A DNA stretch of 64,000 bases from assembly GCA_947489665.1 (NCBI GenBank), contig CANLEH010000001.1:1088501-1152500 (forward strand), written 5' to 3'. Positions 1 to 8,507 of the stretch are shown here, piece after piece. Numbering within the stretch: the stretch's first letter is position 1; every line of letters starts with the position of its first letter. The translations under genes were made by a program, and so were the position numbers. The stretch is from an uncultured Roseicyclus sp. GTDB taxonomy: Bacteria; Pseudomonadota; Alphaproteobacteria; Rhodobacterales; Rhodobacteraceae. Below the pieces are notes generated by a model. That model saw nothing but the letters and a program-made list of their open reading frames with translations, ran no database searches and was not told the origin of the DNA.

Positions 1-730
1 GCGCTTCGGCCCAGTCGATTGCTGCAATCAAACCCTCGTCGCCAATGGCGTTCAACCGATCAGTTTGATGGCCTACAAAGCTGCGGTGCTGGGTGGTACC
101 GCCGCGGGCCTCCATCCGTTCCTGGGCGAGCGTTTCATCGGCAAGCGCCAGATGGAACAGCACAAAGTGGTTGGAGATCTTCACATCCCGGTTCAGGAGG
201 CGGTGTGCACCACCCGCCCAATTGGACCAGCGGTTGATGACAAAGGGCTTTGAATAGCGATCTGCGATGTAGCCCGCTTGGCGCTGGCCGAGGATCGGTT
301 TGGTTCGGTCAACCGGCGTGGTTTCCGAAGCCGATTGCACCACATCGCAGCCGAGCGCGAAAATGTAGCCCTGGTCGCCAAGCTCGAACATCGCATCAGG
401 CCAGTCTAGACCGCTGTCGGGGTCGATGGTGACGTATTCGTCAACATCACCGCGGATGACGTACTCATACCTTTTGCGTAACCGGTTGGCCCGAGACGAC
501 ATGGCCTTGGCCATATATCGGTCGTTCTTGATGCGACGGCGTGGGGCGTCAAGAAGCACTTCGGTGGTGATGCCACTCAGGTCGACCTTAGGCTCCCAAT
601 CATCACCGTCGATCACGACGTATAGATTCTCGCGTCCGCCGACGATTGGCCCGTAGTAGTCGATCCACTTTTGGAGGAAGTAGTCCTCGTGCCGGATGTG
701 GGTGAGCGCGCAGGCAAAGTGTTTGGCCAT
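1..730 (-). CDS. Family 2-like glycosyltransferase, 3' end outside window
   Basis: Read on the minus strand from an ATG at 730; the frame stays open for 243 codons to the window edge, so the C-terminus is missing. The N-terminus (MAKHFACALTHIRHEDYF) has the pattern of bacterial GT-A glycosyltransferases that begin with a short strand and then an HxxE/D-YF-LxxWIDYY helix. An acidic DGDD sits at residues 41-44 and a DVD triad at 95-97, the expected place for a metal/nucleotide-sugar binding DxD. It starts 3 bases after the stop of the GT61-like gene, so the two are very probably co-transcribed. The donor and acceptor cannot be deduced; a role in surface polysaccharide or protein glycosylation is inferred from the neighbours. 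Confidence 0.75.
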   Translation of the reverse strand, partial: MAKHFACALTHIRHEDYFLQKWIDYYGPIVGGRENLYVVIDGDDWEPKVDLSGITTEVLLDAPRRRIKNDRYMAKAMSSRANRLRKRYEYVIRGDVDEYVTIDPDSGLDWPDAMFELGDQGYIFALGCDVVQSASETTPVDRTKPILGQRQAGYIADRYSKPFVINRWSNWAGGAHRLLNRDVKISNHFVLFHLALADETLAQERMEARGGTTQHRSFVGHQTDRLNAIGDEGLIAAIDWAEA

Positions 731-733
731 AGA

Positions 734-1885
734 CTACCGCTCCCCGGCCAAAAATCGGAGCGGAGTTTGCATCCGTTCCGACATCGCTGAAACCGCCTTG
801 TCGAGCTGCGCCTTGGTGGGAGGGCGCCATTTTGTGCCCTCGGGCAGGAAACCCTCGGCCACGAGTGTTTTGCATACGGCGGGCAGGTCGAGCGTTGCAT
901 GGGTTTCGCGCTTTTTCAGACGACGGCCTTCGGGAAACCAGACGCCTTGCACCGCTTCGATCCGCGTTGGCGCGTGGCCTTGCCAGCGGGTGAACTGGGC
1001 GATGTAGTCGTCGATATTGTTGGTAGGTCCGCGATTGAGGATCGCAACTTTGGTTTCTGGTGCCACGATCATCGCAGCCAAATGCAGCGAGGAGGCATCG
1101 AGCGAGACGATGCGTTTAGCCGCCTTGTAGGCCGCGATCTGTTCTTCCAGCGCGTGATTTTGAGGGTGAAAGATCGTGTAGCCGGCATTTTCCATCCGAC
1201 TCTCGATCAACGTTTCCAACAGGACCGAGCCTCGCTTTGAAGGCAGTTTTGAGCGTGAGATATAGATGTCTTCGGCCCCTTCGGGCATGATGTCGCGCCC
1301 CAGATTGGCCTGCATGTAAGCACGGTATTCTGGGCGGCCTTCGATCATGCGTTCGATCCCGAAGCCCGGCTCGGCGATGGCCAATTGTTCAATCACGGTA
1401 GGCTTTTGCGGCGCGCGGAAACGGATCTTGTCTTCGGTCAGACCCATGGCCGCGAAAAAGGGAAGTTGGTGGCGGTAGTGGCGCCGTTCGTGCGTCATCC
1501 GGTTCTTGGGGTAGAATATAATGCCGTCGACATCGTCGAGTTGGTCGAGCGCCCATAGCCGAGAGGTCGTCTCGCATAGGAAATGCCCGAAATGGCCGTA
1601 CAAGAGCCCTCCGAACAGCCACCGACCTTCGATGCGTTCGGGCTCTTCCTCCAGATCCGGGAACTCTGGCTCAAGTGTGATGGGTCCCGACGTGTAGCGC
1701 CAGCAATGGCCTTCAGGCAGGAATCGCCAAGCGCTGTCGAACAGCCCGGCCGCACGCCGCGCGCCCCGGTCGCCTTCGTCGGCCCAGGGCACCAGCGTGA
1801 CGTCTTGATGCCAGACCGGAGCCTTGTCGATGGGCTTTTCCGGGTCGAAGTCGAGGCCGGGATCGATGGGCACGCTTGCGTTCAT
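734..1885 (-). CDS. GT61 (DUF563) family glycosyltransferase
   Basis: A 383-residue protein. The C-terminal half carries the features of the DUF563/GT61 family: a segment reading IYISRSK followed by a basic stretch, a conserved E-x-L near residue 230, then a Rossmann-like block VSLDASSLHLAAMIVAP that lines the presumed sugar-nucleotide site. No signal peptide or membrane segment is seen, so a cytoplasmic enzyme is likely. Its ATG (1885) overlaps the TAA stop of the preceding gene by one base (TAATG), a sign of translational coupling. Family members transfer sugars in polysaccharide or glycoprotein assembly; the substrate here is unknown. Confidence 0.8.
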   Translation of the reverse strand: MNASVPIDPGLDFDPEKPIDKAPVWHQDVTLVPWADEGDRGARRAAGLFDSAWRFLPEGHCWRYTSGPITLEPEFPDLEEEPERIEGRWLFGGLLYGHFGHFLCETTSRLWALDQLDDVDGIIFYPKNRMTHERRHYRHQLPFFAAMGLTEDKIRFRAPQKPTVIEQLAIAEPGFGIERMIEGRPEYRAYMQANLGRDIMPEGAEDIYISRSKLPSKRGSVLLETLIESRMENAGYTIFHPQNHALEEQIAAYKAAKRIVSLDASSLHLAAMIVAPETKVAILNRGPTNNIDDYIAQFTRWQGHAPTRIEAVQGVWFPEGRRLKKRETHATLDLPAVCKTLVAEGFLPEGTKWRPPTKAQLDKAVSAMSERMQTPLRFLAGER

Positions 1886-2694
1886 TATTCTAGCGCGTCC
1901 TCAGGTGTGATGCCGACCTCCTGGCACATGCGCCAGGCGTAGGAATTCTCCAAGGGTGCATTCTTGCGCCACCAGGGCTTGGTGCCGTTGGTGTAGAGGT
2001 GGACCGAGACGGTTTTGTCCGTGAACCAACCTTCAACGCGCCCATGGGGGTCGTAGAAGATATCGTTGAGCTGGAACGGGACGGGGTAGAGAACCTCGGA
2101 TCCCATAGCTTTCTCAATATCGCCCGTCTGCCGCGCGAAGTGGGTGAAGGCTTGCGGGCCGAAGGCGGTGCGTTCGGTTTTGTAGATGCGGACGGGGTGG
2201 GGCAGGTCGGCGTTTTGGCGATCCATCCGCTTGCGTTGGCGCGGGTTCCACCAGGGCGGGTAGTCGGGGAGGTTCTCGTAATAGTCGAGCAGCTGGTCCA
2301 TCAACTCCCCTTCTTGCGGGATGCCCACGACCCCGCAATTCAGTGCGCCGCGCATGCCGTGGCCTGCGTAGATATGCTCCCACTCATCGGGGAAGGGGGC
2401 GTGGCAGAAGGCGTCGCAGTCGATCCAGATGGCGCCGGTCTTCTGGATCATCTTGTAGCGGAAGACGTTCGACAGGAAGCTGGCGGAGGTCTGCTCGACG
2501 ATATCCATGGGGATATCCATGATCTCGGTCGCTTTGCGGACCTCGACGCCCTCGGGCGCATTCGTCACCTCATCGGTGCAGTAAAGCGTCACCGGGTGGC
2601 CGTGGCGCAGGTGCGATTTCAGGCAGAGCTGGTTGAGGTATTGCAGGCGTTCGCCGATCCAAAGGGAGGCGACGGGGCGACGGGTGAGGTCCAT
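1885..2694 (-). CDS. GT32-like glycosyltransferase with DxD motif
   Basis: A 269-residue protein when started at the ATG at 2694 (MDLTRRPVASLWIG). A longer in-frame reading back to 2829 adds only low-complexity sequence. The N-terminal W-I-G-x-x-L-x-x-LxxLC-LKS pattern, the S-N-x-F-RY segment at about 75-80 and the W-I-D-C-D metal-binding triad at 92-94 match the sugar-binding-region-containing-DXD glycosyltransferases (GT32-like, capsular or alpha-1,4-type). The C-terminal VSVHLYTN resembles the conserved HxW/HLY end of this family. It is coupled to the downstream GT61 gene by a one-base overlap. Acceptor unknown; a cell-surface glycan role is inferred. Confidence 0.75.
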   Translation of the reverse strand: MDLTRRPVASLWIGERLQYLNQLCLKSHLRHGHPVTLYCTDEVTNAPEGVEVRKATEIMDIPMDIVEQTSASFLSNVFRYKMIQKTGAIWIDCDAFCHAPFPDEWEHIYAGHGMRGALNCGVVGIPQEGELMDQLLDYYENLPDYPPWWNPRQRKRMDRQNADLPHPVRIYKTERTAFGPQAFTHFARQTGDIEKAMGSEVLYPVPFQLNDIFYDPHGRVEGWFTDKTVSVHLYTNGTKPWWRKNAPLENSYAWRMCQEVGITPEDALE

Positions 2695-2822
2695 GGGGCT
2701 GGCCTTTGATTGCTGCTCGTTGTGTGGCGGGGTTCGTGCCCCGCGGCTCGTTGGGGACTGTTTTCGCCGATTGGGGGCGGCAAGGCAAAGGGTTTTGGGA
2801 AGGAGGGTTGATTGGGCGAGGC

Positions 2823-2838
2823 TGCTCACGCGTGAGCA
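2823..2838. promoter_or_regulatory. 16-bp perfect palindrome upstream of the glycosyltransferase genes
   Basis: TGCTCACG directly followed by its reverse complement CGTGAGCA, centred about 135 bases upstream of the GT32-like start at 2694, in the only sizeable gap (2695-2921) of this strand's gene run. The geometry suits a dimeric DNA-binding protein. No regulator is identifiable, and chance occurrence cannot be excluded. Confidence 0.3.
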
Positions 2839-2921
2839 AGGGGGTTAAGGTGTTGGTTTTGTTGGGAAAGGGGTGTGGGCGTTAAGGGTTTGTTAAGGGT
2901 TATTGAGTGGCCCAGGGGCGT

Positions 2922-3584
2922 CTAATTCATGCATTCTTGATAAACATGGCTATCGAGAATTTCGGTGTATTCGACCGATGGATGATCGGCGAGGACGAAA
3001 CAGCGAATTCCTTGAAGTGTCCTGATTTCCTCAAGCGCCACGGCTTGAAGTGACATTGCGAACGTTAATTCCTCCCGAGACAATTGCGTAAGTTCGAACG
3101 CCTCGTCTCTTTGCTGGTCTCTGAATTCCGCCAATATGAAGGTGGAGTAGATGCTGATCCGTTCCCTAGAGACGGGCTCTTGGCCGGAGTGAATGTTTGC
3201 CAACGCGGCGGCTAACAAGGAGAGGTATTCCGACTTTGCAAAGAAGAAGTCACGGCGCTGCGCGTGCAGATACCGTCGTACTAATGGATAAAATGTGACG
3301 CCGCTATCTTGTGTAGTGGCCTCCGGAAAATGAAGGCCGTCGTTTGCAGCGCTATCGGTAAGGCCGAAGAGATAATACGCGTCGGTGAAGGTGCAGGGTC
3401 GCGCTTCCTCAAGGTGGGCTCCGTGGTTCACGACTAGGTGGTTCGCACCGATGCACTCGCTTTCGGCCTCTTGTGCTGCGGCTTGCAGGGCGAAGAAAGC
3501 CATACAACTCAAAACACCTAACGCCTTGAACACTTTCAAACCCACTCTGTGATTATTTTCGAAATCTGCCGGAACCATTGGCAT
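2922..3584 (-). CDS. Secreted protein of unknown function
   Basis: A 220-residue protein I do not recognise. Residues about 14-38 form a hydrophobic stretch (KVFKALGVLSCMAFFALQ) ending in AAAQ, a good Sec signal peptide with a likely cleavage after an AxA-type site, so a periplasmic or secreted product is expected. A shorter start at an in-frame GTG or TTG just before the hydrophobic stretch is possible, because the first 13 residues are polar. The mature part is acidic, with cysteines near 43 and 63 and near the C-terminus, possibly forming disulphides. It has AT-richer codon use than the flanking glycan genes and stands between them with its own gaps on both sides, which may mean a separate origin. 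Confidence 0.6.
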   Translation of the reverse strand: MPMVPADFENNHRVGLKVFKALGVLSCMAFFALQAAAQEAESECIGANHLVVNHGAHLEEARPCTFTDAYYLFGLTDSAANDGLHFPEATTQDSGVTFYPLVRRYLHAQRRDFFFAKSEYLSLLAAALANIHSGQEPVSRERISIYSTFILAEFRDQQRDEAFELTQLSREELTFAMSLQAVALEEIRTLQGIRCFVLADHPSVEYTEILDSHVYQECMN

Positions 3585-3997
3585 GTGAATAACTCAACTT
3601 CTAGACGTGATAATATCCGATCATTTCGCAAGGCAACGCAAACTGCTGTTTTTGAACAAGTGTTCGGATCATCCAGCGGGTTAACAGCGGCGGAGCCGCC
3701 CCGCTGTCATGCCAAAGGCATGCTTTCAGCATGACGGGCCTCCCCACGGCCCCCCCACTCGGCATCTTTTGCGATGCAAATGAGCCTGCCGGGCAATGGG
3801 CAATTTGGTGCGGCTGGTTGCTTCGTTCATGAGGCACGAAAGCTTGGCTGGCAGAAACTGCCAAAGCGCTGCTGCTGGATCGCCGAACCGAGGCCCGACG
3901 ATAGCGGGGCTTTGCGCTATACGTTGGGGCGGCGAGTGGTGGGTTGCACCCACCCTACGAGCGGCGGGACAAGTCCCGCCCTACGGGTTCGGCCAGA
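3585..3997. repeat. Gene-free spacer rich in short inverted repeats
   Basis: No convincing gene lies in these 413 bases. They hold several hairpins: GTCATGC at 3706-3712 pairing with GCATGAC at 3729-3735; GGTGGGT/ACCCACC at 3938-3954; and GGCGGGAC/GTCCCGCC at 3963-3980. The last two are each followed by CTACG. Modules of this kind recur between genes in Rhodobacteraceae. Here they lie just beyond the 3' end of the RTX-sulfatase gene and may act as its transcription terminators. Confidence 0.5.
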
Positions 3998-6280
3998 CTA
4001 CGTAAGTTGCTTTGAAATGTCGGTGCCCTCAGGCACGCCGGTGATTTCGACGATGGAGAGGCCGCAGCGGAGGCGGATGGTGTCTCCGGTTTGGGAGACG
4101 GTCGGTGCAGCGGGCCAGGCGTTTAGGTCGTAGGTCTGGTCGGGCTGCCAGCCGTTGATGACCGTGACGCCTCCATAGTCGGGTTTGAAGATCTTCGCGC
4201 CGGGCTCTGGCGTTATCACCGACACGCCTGAACCGGTTGAGACCACGTGGTCGCCTTCGCCGAGGGTCAAAACGTTGCGACCGGGGCCTGCGTCGATGGT
4301 ACTCGCCCCCTCTCCGTCGTGTATGACGTCATTGCCGTGGCCGCCGAAGATGTGGTTGCGGCCTTTGTTGCCGTAGATGACGTCGTCGCCGGTGCCGCCG
4401 TCCAAGGTATCGCGGCCCGGGCCGCCGCGCAGGGTGTCGTTCCCGGCCTCGCCGTAGAAGGCGTGGCGGCGGTTGCCCTGTTTGGCCTTGGCGATCATCG
4501 TGTCGTTGCCCGCGCCGCCGTAGAAGGTCGCACTCCCATGTTTGGGGCCGATCATGACGTCGTCGCCGTCGGAGCCGGTGACGTCGACCTCGACACGCTC
4601 AGACGTTTCGAACTCGATGGGACTGTCGGGGTGGGCGACGATGCGGATGCGTTTGCCTTCGGGCTGGGGGCCTTTTCCTGCGCCTTCCTCCTTGCGGGAG
4701 ACGACAGTGGCGATGCGGATTTTCTCAATATTCGCAGGGACATGGAGGACGTAGTCGTCGGGGCCTGCCATGTACCAGAGCGTGTCGGTGCCGCCGTCTT
4801 TCTCCTCCACGATCTTCTCGGCATCCGCGCCATAGGCCCAGTAGTCGTTGTCGGCGCGCCCCCCGGCGAGGACGACGGAGCCGTCGACGGCCATCATGGC
4901 ATTGACGCCGTCTGCGGGGTTTTCAAAGCCGCGCAGGTCGAGGCCAAGGTCGAGGGCGCCGCGTGTGAGTTCGTCGCGGAGGGCTTGGAGGGGGGCCGTG
5001 GCGGCGATGTTTTCGGTCTCACCTGGGTCGTTGACGAGGTCGTAGACGTGTTCCTCGCCGTTGGGGTAGCGGAAGTAGCGGTATTGCTCGAGCCCCTCCA
5101 CGGAGGGACGGACGGAGAGGGTGCCGAAGACACAGGTGATGGGCGATTTGGAGCGGTCGTAGGTGTCTTCGTTTGCGATCAGAGGCAGGAGCGATTGGCC
5201 GGAGGTCCAGTCGGGGCGCGCGGGAAGGCCCGCGAGGTCCATGATCGTTTTGGGGATGTTGTGGAGGGAGACGGGGAGGTCGATTTCCTGCGGCGCGAGG
5301 TCGGCGTGCCAGATCCCGAGGGGGACATGGGCGGCACTATCCCATTGAGACATCTTATGAAAACTGTCGTGGTTGCCGAGGTTGAAGCCGTTGTCGGAGA
5401 GGAAAATCACGGTGGTGTTGGCGGCGAGGGGGGAGGCGCGGAGGGCGTCCATGAAGCGGCCGATTTCGTGGTCCACGTGGGAGATGCAGGCGAAATAGGC
5501 GCGCACGACCTGCCGCCAGGCCTCGTCGCCAGCCTTCTCGGGGGTCCAGACGCCGTTGGCGATATAGGCGGCCTCGTAGACGGCGAAGCCGGGTTGGGGG
5601 CCGAAGTAATCCTCAGGGCTGGCGATCGAGGGCCAGACGATGTCGGCGGGGTCGTATTGGGCGTAGAAACGGTCGGGGGCCACGAGGTTGTAGTGGGGGT
5701 GCTTGAAGCCGAGTTGGATCAGGTGGCGTTTTGAAGGGTCGGCGCGGTTGAGGTGTTGAATCGCGTTTTCGGCGACCTGATGGTCGAAGAACGTGTGGTC
5801 GTATTCGCCCTGATCGTTGGGGTGGTTCACGCCTTTGATGCCGGGTCCGCGATCAAGGTAGGCGTGGACGTTGCGGCGGCGGCCTTCGTCCTTTGCCTCG
5901 GGCTCCTCATGGAAGAGGATGCGGCGGTAGTCTTCGGGCATGGGCTTGTAATTGCTGTCCACCTTGCCGGTGGTGAAATTGTAGAAGCCCGCGCGGCGGA
6001 GGTCGTATTGCCACGCTTTTTCAGGAGGATAGACGTCACGCCAGAAGCGATTGAGGTCGACCAGGCCGGAACGGAAGGGCGAAAGGCCGGTGGCGAGCTC
6101 CGCGCGGCACGGCGCGCAGAGGGGGACGGTGGCGTAGGCGTTGGTGAAGCGCACGCCCTCGGCCATGAGGCGGTCGAGATGGGGGGTCTGGATGCGGAGG
6201 CCGAAGGTGTCGCGCCAGGTGAAGACGTCGATCATGTCATCGACCCAGATGACGCAGATATTGCCGCCCTCGGGGATCAT
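3998..6280 (-). CDS. Type I sulfatase fused to C-terminal RTX calcium-binding repeats
   Basis: A 760-residue protein. Residues 1-480 are a sulfatase: Asp14-Asp15 as N-terminal metal ligands, the formylglycine signature C-A-P-C-R at 55-59 followed by A-E-L-A-T-G, a later SDNG metal site, and an H-K-M-x-x-W-D...VPLGIW segment as in choline-sulfatase-like enzymes. Residues about 570-690 (DNA 4205-4575) hold hemolysin-type nonapeptide repeats such as GGAGNDT and GGTGDDVI. There is no N-terminal signal peptide, so export by a type I route through the C-terminal region is the natural reading. The start ATG overlaps the preceding stop (ATGA), so it is coupled to the 247-residue gene upstream. Substrate unknown; sulfated glycans are plausible given the glycosyltransferases around it. 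Confidence 0.85.
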   Translation of the reverse strand: MIPEGGNICVIWVDDMIDVFTWRDTFGLRIQTPHLDRLMAEGVRFTNAYATVPLCAPCRAELATGLSPFRSGLVDLNRFWRDVYPPEKAWQYDLRRAGFYNFTTGKVDSNYKPMPEDYRRILFHEEPEAKDEGRRRNVHAYLDRGPGIKGVNHPNDQGEYDHTFFDHQVAENAIQHLNRADPSKRHLIQLGFKHPHYNLVAPDRFYAQYDPADIVWPSIASPEDYFGPQPGFAVYEAAYIANGVWTPEKAGDEAWRQVVRAYFACISHVDHEIGRFMDALRASPLAANTTVIFLSDNGFNLGNHDSFHKMSQWDSAAHVPLGIWHADLAPQEIDLPVSLHNIPKTIMDLAGLPARPDWTSGQSLLPLIANEDTYDRSKSPITCVFGTLSVRPSVEGLEQYRYFRYPNGEEHVYDLVNDPGETENIAATAPLQALRDELTRGALDLGLDLRGFENPADGVNAMMAVDGSVVLAGGRADNDYWAYGADAEKIVEEKDGGTDTLWYMAGPDDYVLHVPANIEKIRIATVVSRKEEGAGKGPQPEGKRIRIVAHPDSPIEFETSERVEVDVTGSDGDDVMIGPKHGSATFYGGAGNDTMIAKAKQGNRRHAFYGEAGNDTLRGGPGRDTLDGGTGDDVIYGNKGRNHIFGGHGNDVIHDGEGASTIDAGPGRNVLTLGEGDHVVSTGSGVSVITPEPGAKIFKPDYGGVTVINGWQPDQTYDLNAWPAAPTVSQTGDTIRLRCGLSIVEITGVPEGTDISKQLT

Positions 6281-7020
6281 GCGGCAGCCCAGAGGTGGTG
6301 GCGTTTGAGGGCTTTGAGCTCAGAGGCTGTGGGTTCGTGGAGCAGGGCGCGGTTCGGGAAGAACCAGACGTCGAGGATTAACGCGGCGCCGAGGGTCTTC
6401 AGGAGGCGCGGGCGCTGGTTGCGGCAGCCGATGAAGAGGTCGGCGGCGCCCTTGAGAATGCCGGTGCCTGCTTTGCCGTCGACGCGGTTGGGGCCGAGGG
6501 CGAGGGAGAGTTGGTCGCCCAAGAGCGAGACGATCGCCATGCGAGGCGCGTCACGGTGCGGGCAGGGCAGGGTGACGGAGACGAGCCCGTTGTCGTCCTT
6601 CGCGGTCAGGTTGCCGTCACTTTCAGTTAGAAACACGTAGTTTTCGCCTGTGTTCAGGGTGAGAAGCGTGCGCGCGTCTTCGCCCGGGGGCGTGTAAAAG
6701 CGCACCGCGATCGTTGCAGTTGTTGCATCTTGTGTGACGGCCTCTGCCACCATGCCGCAATGGGTCTGCGCCTTGCATTGAAGACCGAATAGGTCATCGA
6801 CTTCGCCAATCTGACCGTGGCCGGTATTGGGTTCGGTTGGCTCGGCTGGGGGGCCTGAACCTTGGCTGCGCCAAAGGATGGCGGCATTGGTTTTGGGATC
6901 GACCTCTATCGCTTGCGCGCTGCCGTGCCACCAGAAAGCGCCTCGCAGGGATTTGCCGATTGCCGCGGGCGTGGCTGCGCAGAGCGCGCCGGGCGGAAGT
7001 GCGTCGGGAAGCTCAAGCAT
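6277..7020 (-). CDS. Unknown protein, coupled to RTX sulfatase
   Basis: A 247-residue protein from the ATG at 7020 (MLELPDALPPGAL); a GTG at 7029 in the same frame would add three residues. I do not recognise the family. The middle (residues 100-200) has alternating short strands (AVRFYTPPGEDARTLLTLN, YVFLTESDGNLTAKD, LSLALGPNRVDG) suggesting a jelly-roll or LamG-like beta-sandwich of the kind that binds carbohydrates; this is inference. The C-terminus is basic and hydrophobic. It overlaps the upstream 470-residue gene by 8 bases and the downstream sulfatase by 4, so the three are almost certainly made together. Confidence 0.6.
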   Translation of the reverse strand: MLELPDALPPGALCAATPAAIGKSLRGAFWWHGSAQAIEVDPKTNAAILWRSQGSGPPAEPTEPNTGHGQIGEVDDLFGLQCKAQTHCGMVAEAVTQDATTATIAVRFYTPPGEDARTLLTLNTGENYVFLTESDGNLTAKDDNGLVSVTLPCPHRDAPRMAIVSLLGDQLSLALGPNRVDGKAGTGILKGAADLFIGCRNQRPRLLKTLGAALILDVWFFPNRALLHEPTASELKALKRHHLWAAA

Positions 7021-8425
7021 TGCGGCCACCCGTTACGGGCAAATGCGCGGGCAAAGCGTATCGATGGAGCGTCGCGCCCGTTGCGCTCTGTTCCGCCCAT
7101 CCATCGTGGAGATGGCCGCGGGGTTGACCAGCACAGGCATAGGCCAGGCGAAGATCCGGGCCTGTCGGGACCTTGTCGAGCGTGAGAAGAACAGCCTGGG
7201 GGTCATCGTCTGCGATGGCGACGGATTTGATCTTGGCACCGTTTTCGCAGCCAGTCAGAGCGAATCCATCCGTGCTGTCGAGTACAAGTGGCCCGTTTGC
7301 GCGAACTGTTAGGCGCAGGGTTTTCCCCTCCAGCTCGGCCAGATGCAGGGTTGGGCATTTCCACGTATCAGCCTCGGCAACGGCGTGCGCTGTCATCTCA
7401 GCCTGTTGGATCCGAGCGGCCTCGGTTGGGCGATCATAGGCGTCGAGCTCGAACATATAGGCCGGGGCAGAGGTTATTAGCCGGTGCTCGCCATGGTTCC
7501 ACGAAAGCTCCCACTGGCCGTCGAGCGCGGGTTGTGGGGCGATGTCTGGCAATCCGGAATCAAGGCGAGAGACAAAGAGGGGGCGGTCGAACCCAAGGGC
7601 CCAAAGGCCGGAGGACACAGCTTCCATCACCGCGAGCATTCCATCGCGATATGCAGTGGAGGTCGTGGAATGATCCTCCAACGCAAAATCAAGAGAAACG
7701 AACAGAACTTTCGCCTTTTTACCCATCAAACCTGCCGAAGCTTTCAAGTTCTCAGCATTGATCAACAGGTTTTCAACAGCCTTGCCTGCGGCCAGTTCTG
7801 CGGTATTTGCAGCACCATCGCTTTCAACACGCGCCACGAAAAGGGGCAGAGGGCCGTAATCGTCCATCCGCCAGGAGAGGAAGGTTTGAGCGACAAGCGC
7901 CTCATGCGTCATCTCGCGGATATGTTCCAGCCGGTCTGTTTTGCTGGCGGTCTCAACGCCTGCGTGACCTACGGCGCCGATATCGTCAGCAGACGCTACG
8001 ATGTGGTGCGGAAAATCCGCGCCGCCCGGATTGGCCAGCGCCGCACGCGCACCGCCGAGGCCCAAAAGGCCGAGGACGGGGCCGTTCGTGTCGGCGATGA
8101 TGTCGCCGCCCTCGATGTGCTGGCGGAAGTCGCGGATGCCTTGCGCGCCTTTAAGCCGAGCAGTGAAGCGGATCCAGTCGCCATCACGTCGGGCGTTCCA
8201 TCCGTCGATGCCTTCAGGGGGATCGGTGATCTCGATCGGCGCGGATACGGCCGGCGCCGGGGCCGCGCTCCGATCTGGCAGACGCAGGGCGAGGTCTTCG
8301 ACCACGCGGTCGCTGAGGCGCATGACAAGCCCGGACGGATCATAGCGGATCACGTCGCCGTTCTTGGCACGCAACACCACGCCATGCGACGCGGTCAGGT
8401 CTTCATCTTCGGGAGTGTCTGCCAC
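7013..8425 (-). CDS. Unknown protein, first of three coupled genes ending in RTX sulfatase
   Basis: A 470-residue protein opening with a GTG codon (VADTPEDEDLTASHG read as M). I cannot name the family. The first 70 residues look like a small beta domain followed by a Pro/Ala linker. Residues 70-390 are mixed alpha/beta with a strand VLFVSLDFALED that could belong to a hydrolase-like core. The final 90 residues form a beta-rich module with repeated hydrophobic strands. There is no signal peptide or membrane segment. Its stop overlaps the next gene's start. A part in recognising or modifying glycans is suggested only by the company it keeps. Confidence 0.6.
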   Translation of the reverse strand: MADTPEDEDLTASHGVVLRAKNGDVIRYDPSGLVMRLSDRVVEDLALRLPDRSAAPAPAVSAPIEITDPPEGIDGWNARRDGDWIRFTARLKGAQGIRDFRQHIEGGDIIADTNGPVLGLLGLGGARAALANPGGADFPHHIVASADDIGAVGHAGVETASKTDRLEHIREMTHEALVAQTFLSWRMDDYGPLPLFVARVESDGAANTAELAAGKAVENLLINAENLKASAGLMGKKAKVLFVSLDFALEDHSTTSTAYRDGMLAVMEAVSSGLWALGFDRPLFVSRLDSGLPDIAPQPALDGQWELSWNHGEHRLITSAPAYMFELDAYDRPTEAARIQQAEMTAHAVAEADTWKCPTLHLAELEGKTLRLTVRANGPLVLDSTDGFALTGCENGAKIKSVAIADDDPQAVLLTLDKVPTGPDLRLAYACAGQPRGHLHDGWAEQSATGATLHRYALPAHLPVTGGRNA

Positions 8426-8507
8426 TGCCTGTCTCGCCCCTTGTCACCCGCGCCACGTTAGGCTGCGGGAGCCGCCTTCGCCAAGCCCCGTTTCGCGGGC
8501 TCGCCCC

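Noticed and set aside
1999-2709. Open frame of 236 codons on the plus strand
   Set aside because: Antisense to the GT32-like gene, whose DCD motif and coupling to the downstream gene support the minus strand.
3601-3864. Possible small gene on the minus strand
   Set aside because: It translates the inverted-repeat spacer; the sequence is typical of spurious frames across intergenic repeats and has no ribosome site.
4247-5734. Open frame of 495 codons on the plus strand
   Set aside because: Antisense to the RTX sulfatase, very rich in Val, Gly and Ala, with no domain; the sulfatase frame has unmistakable catalytic motifs.
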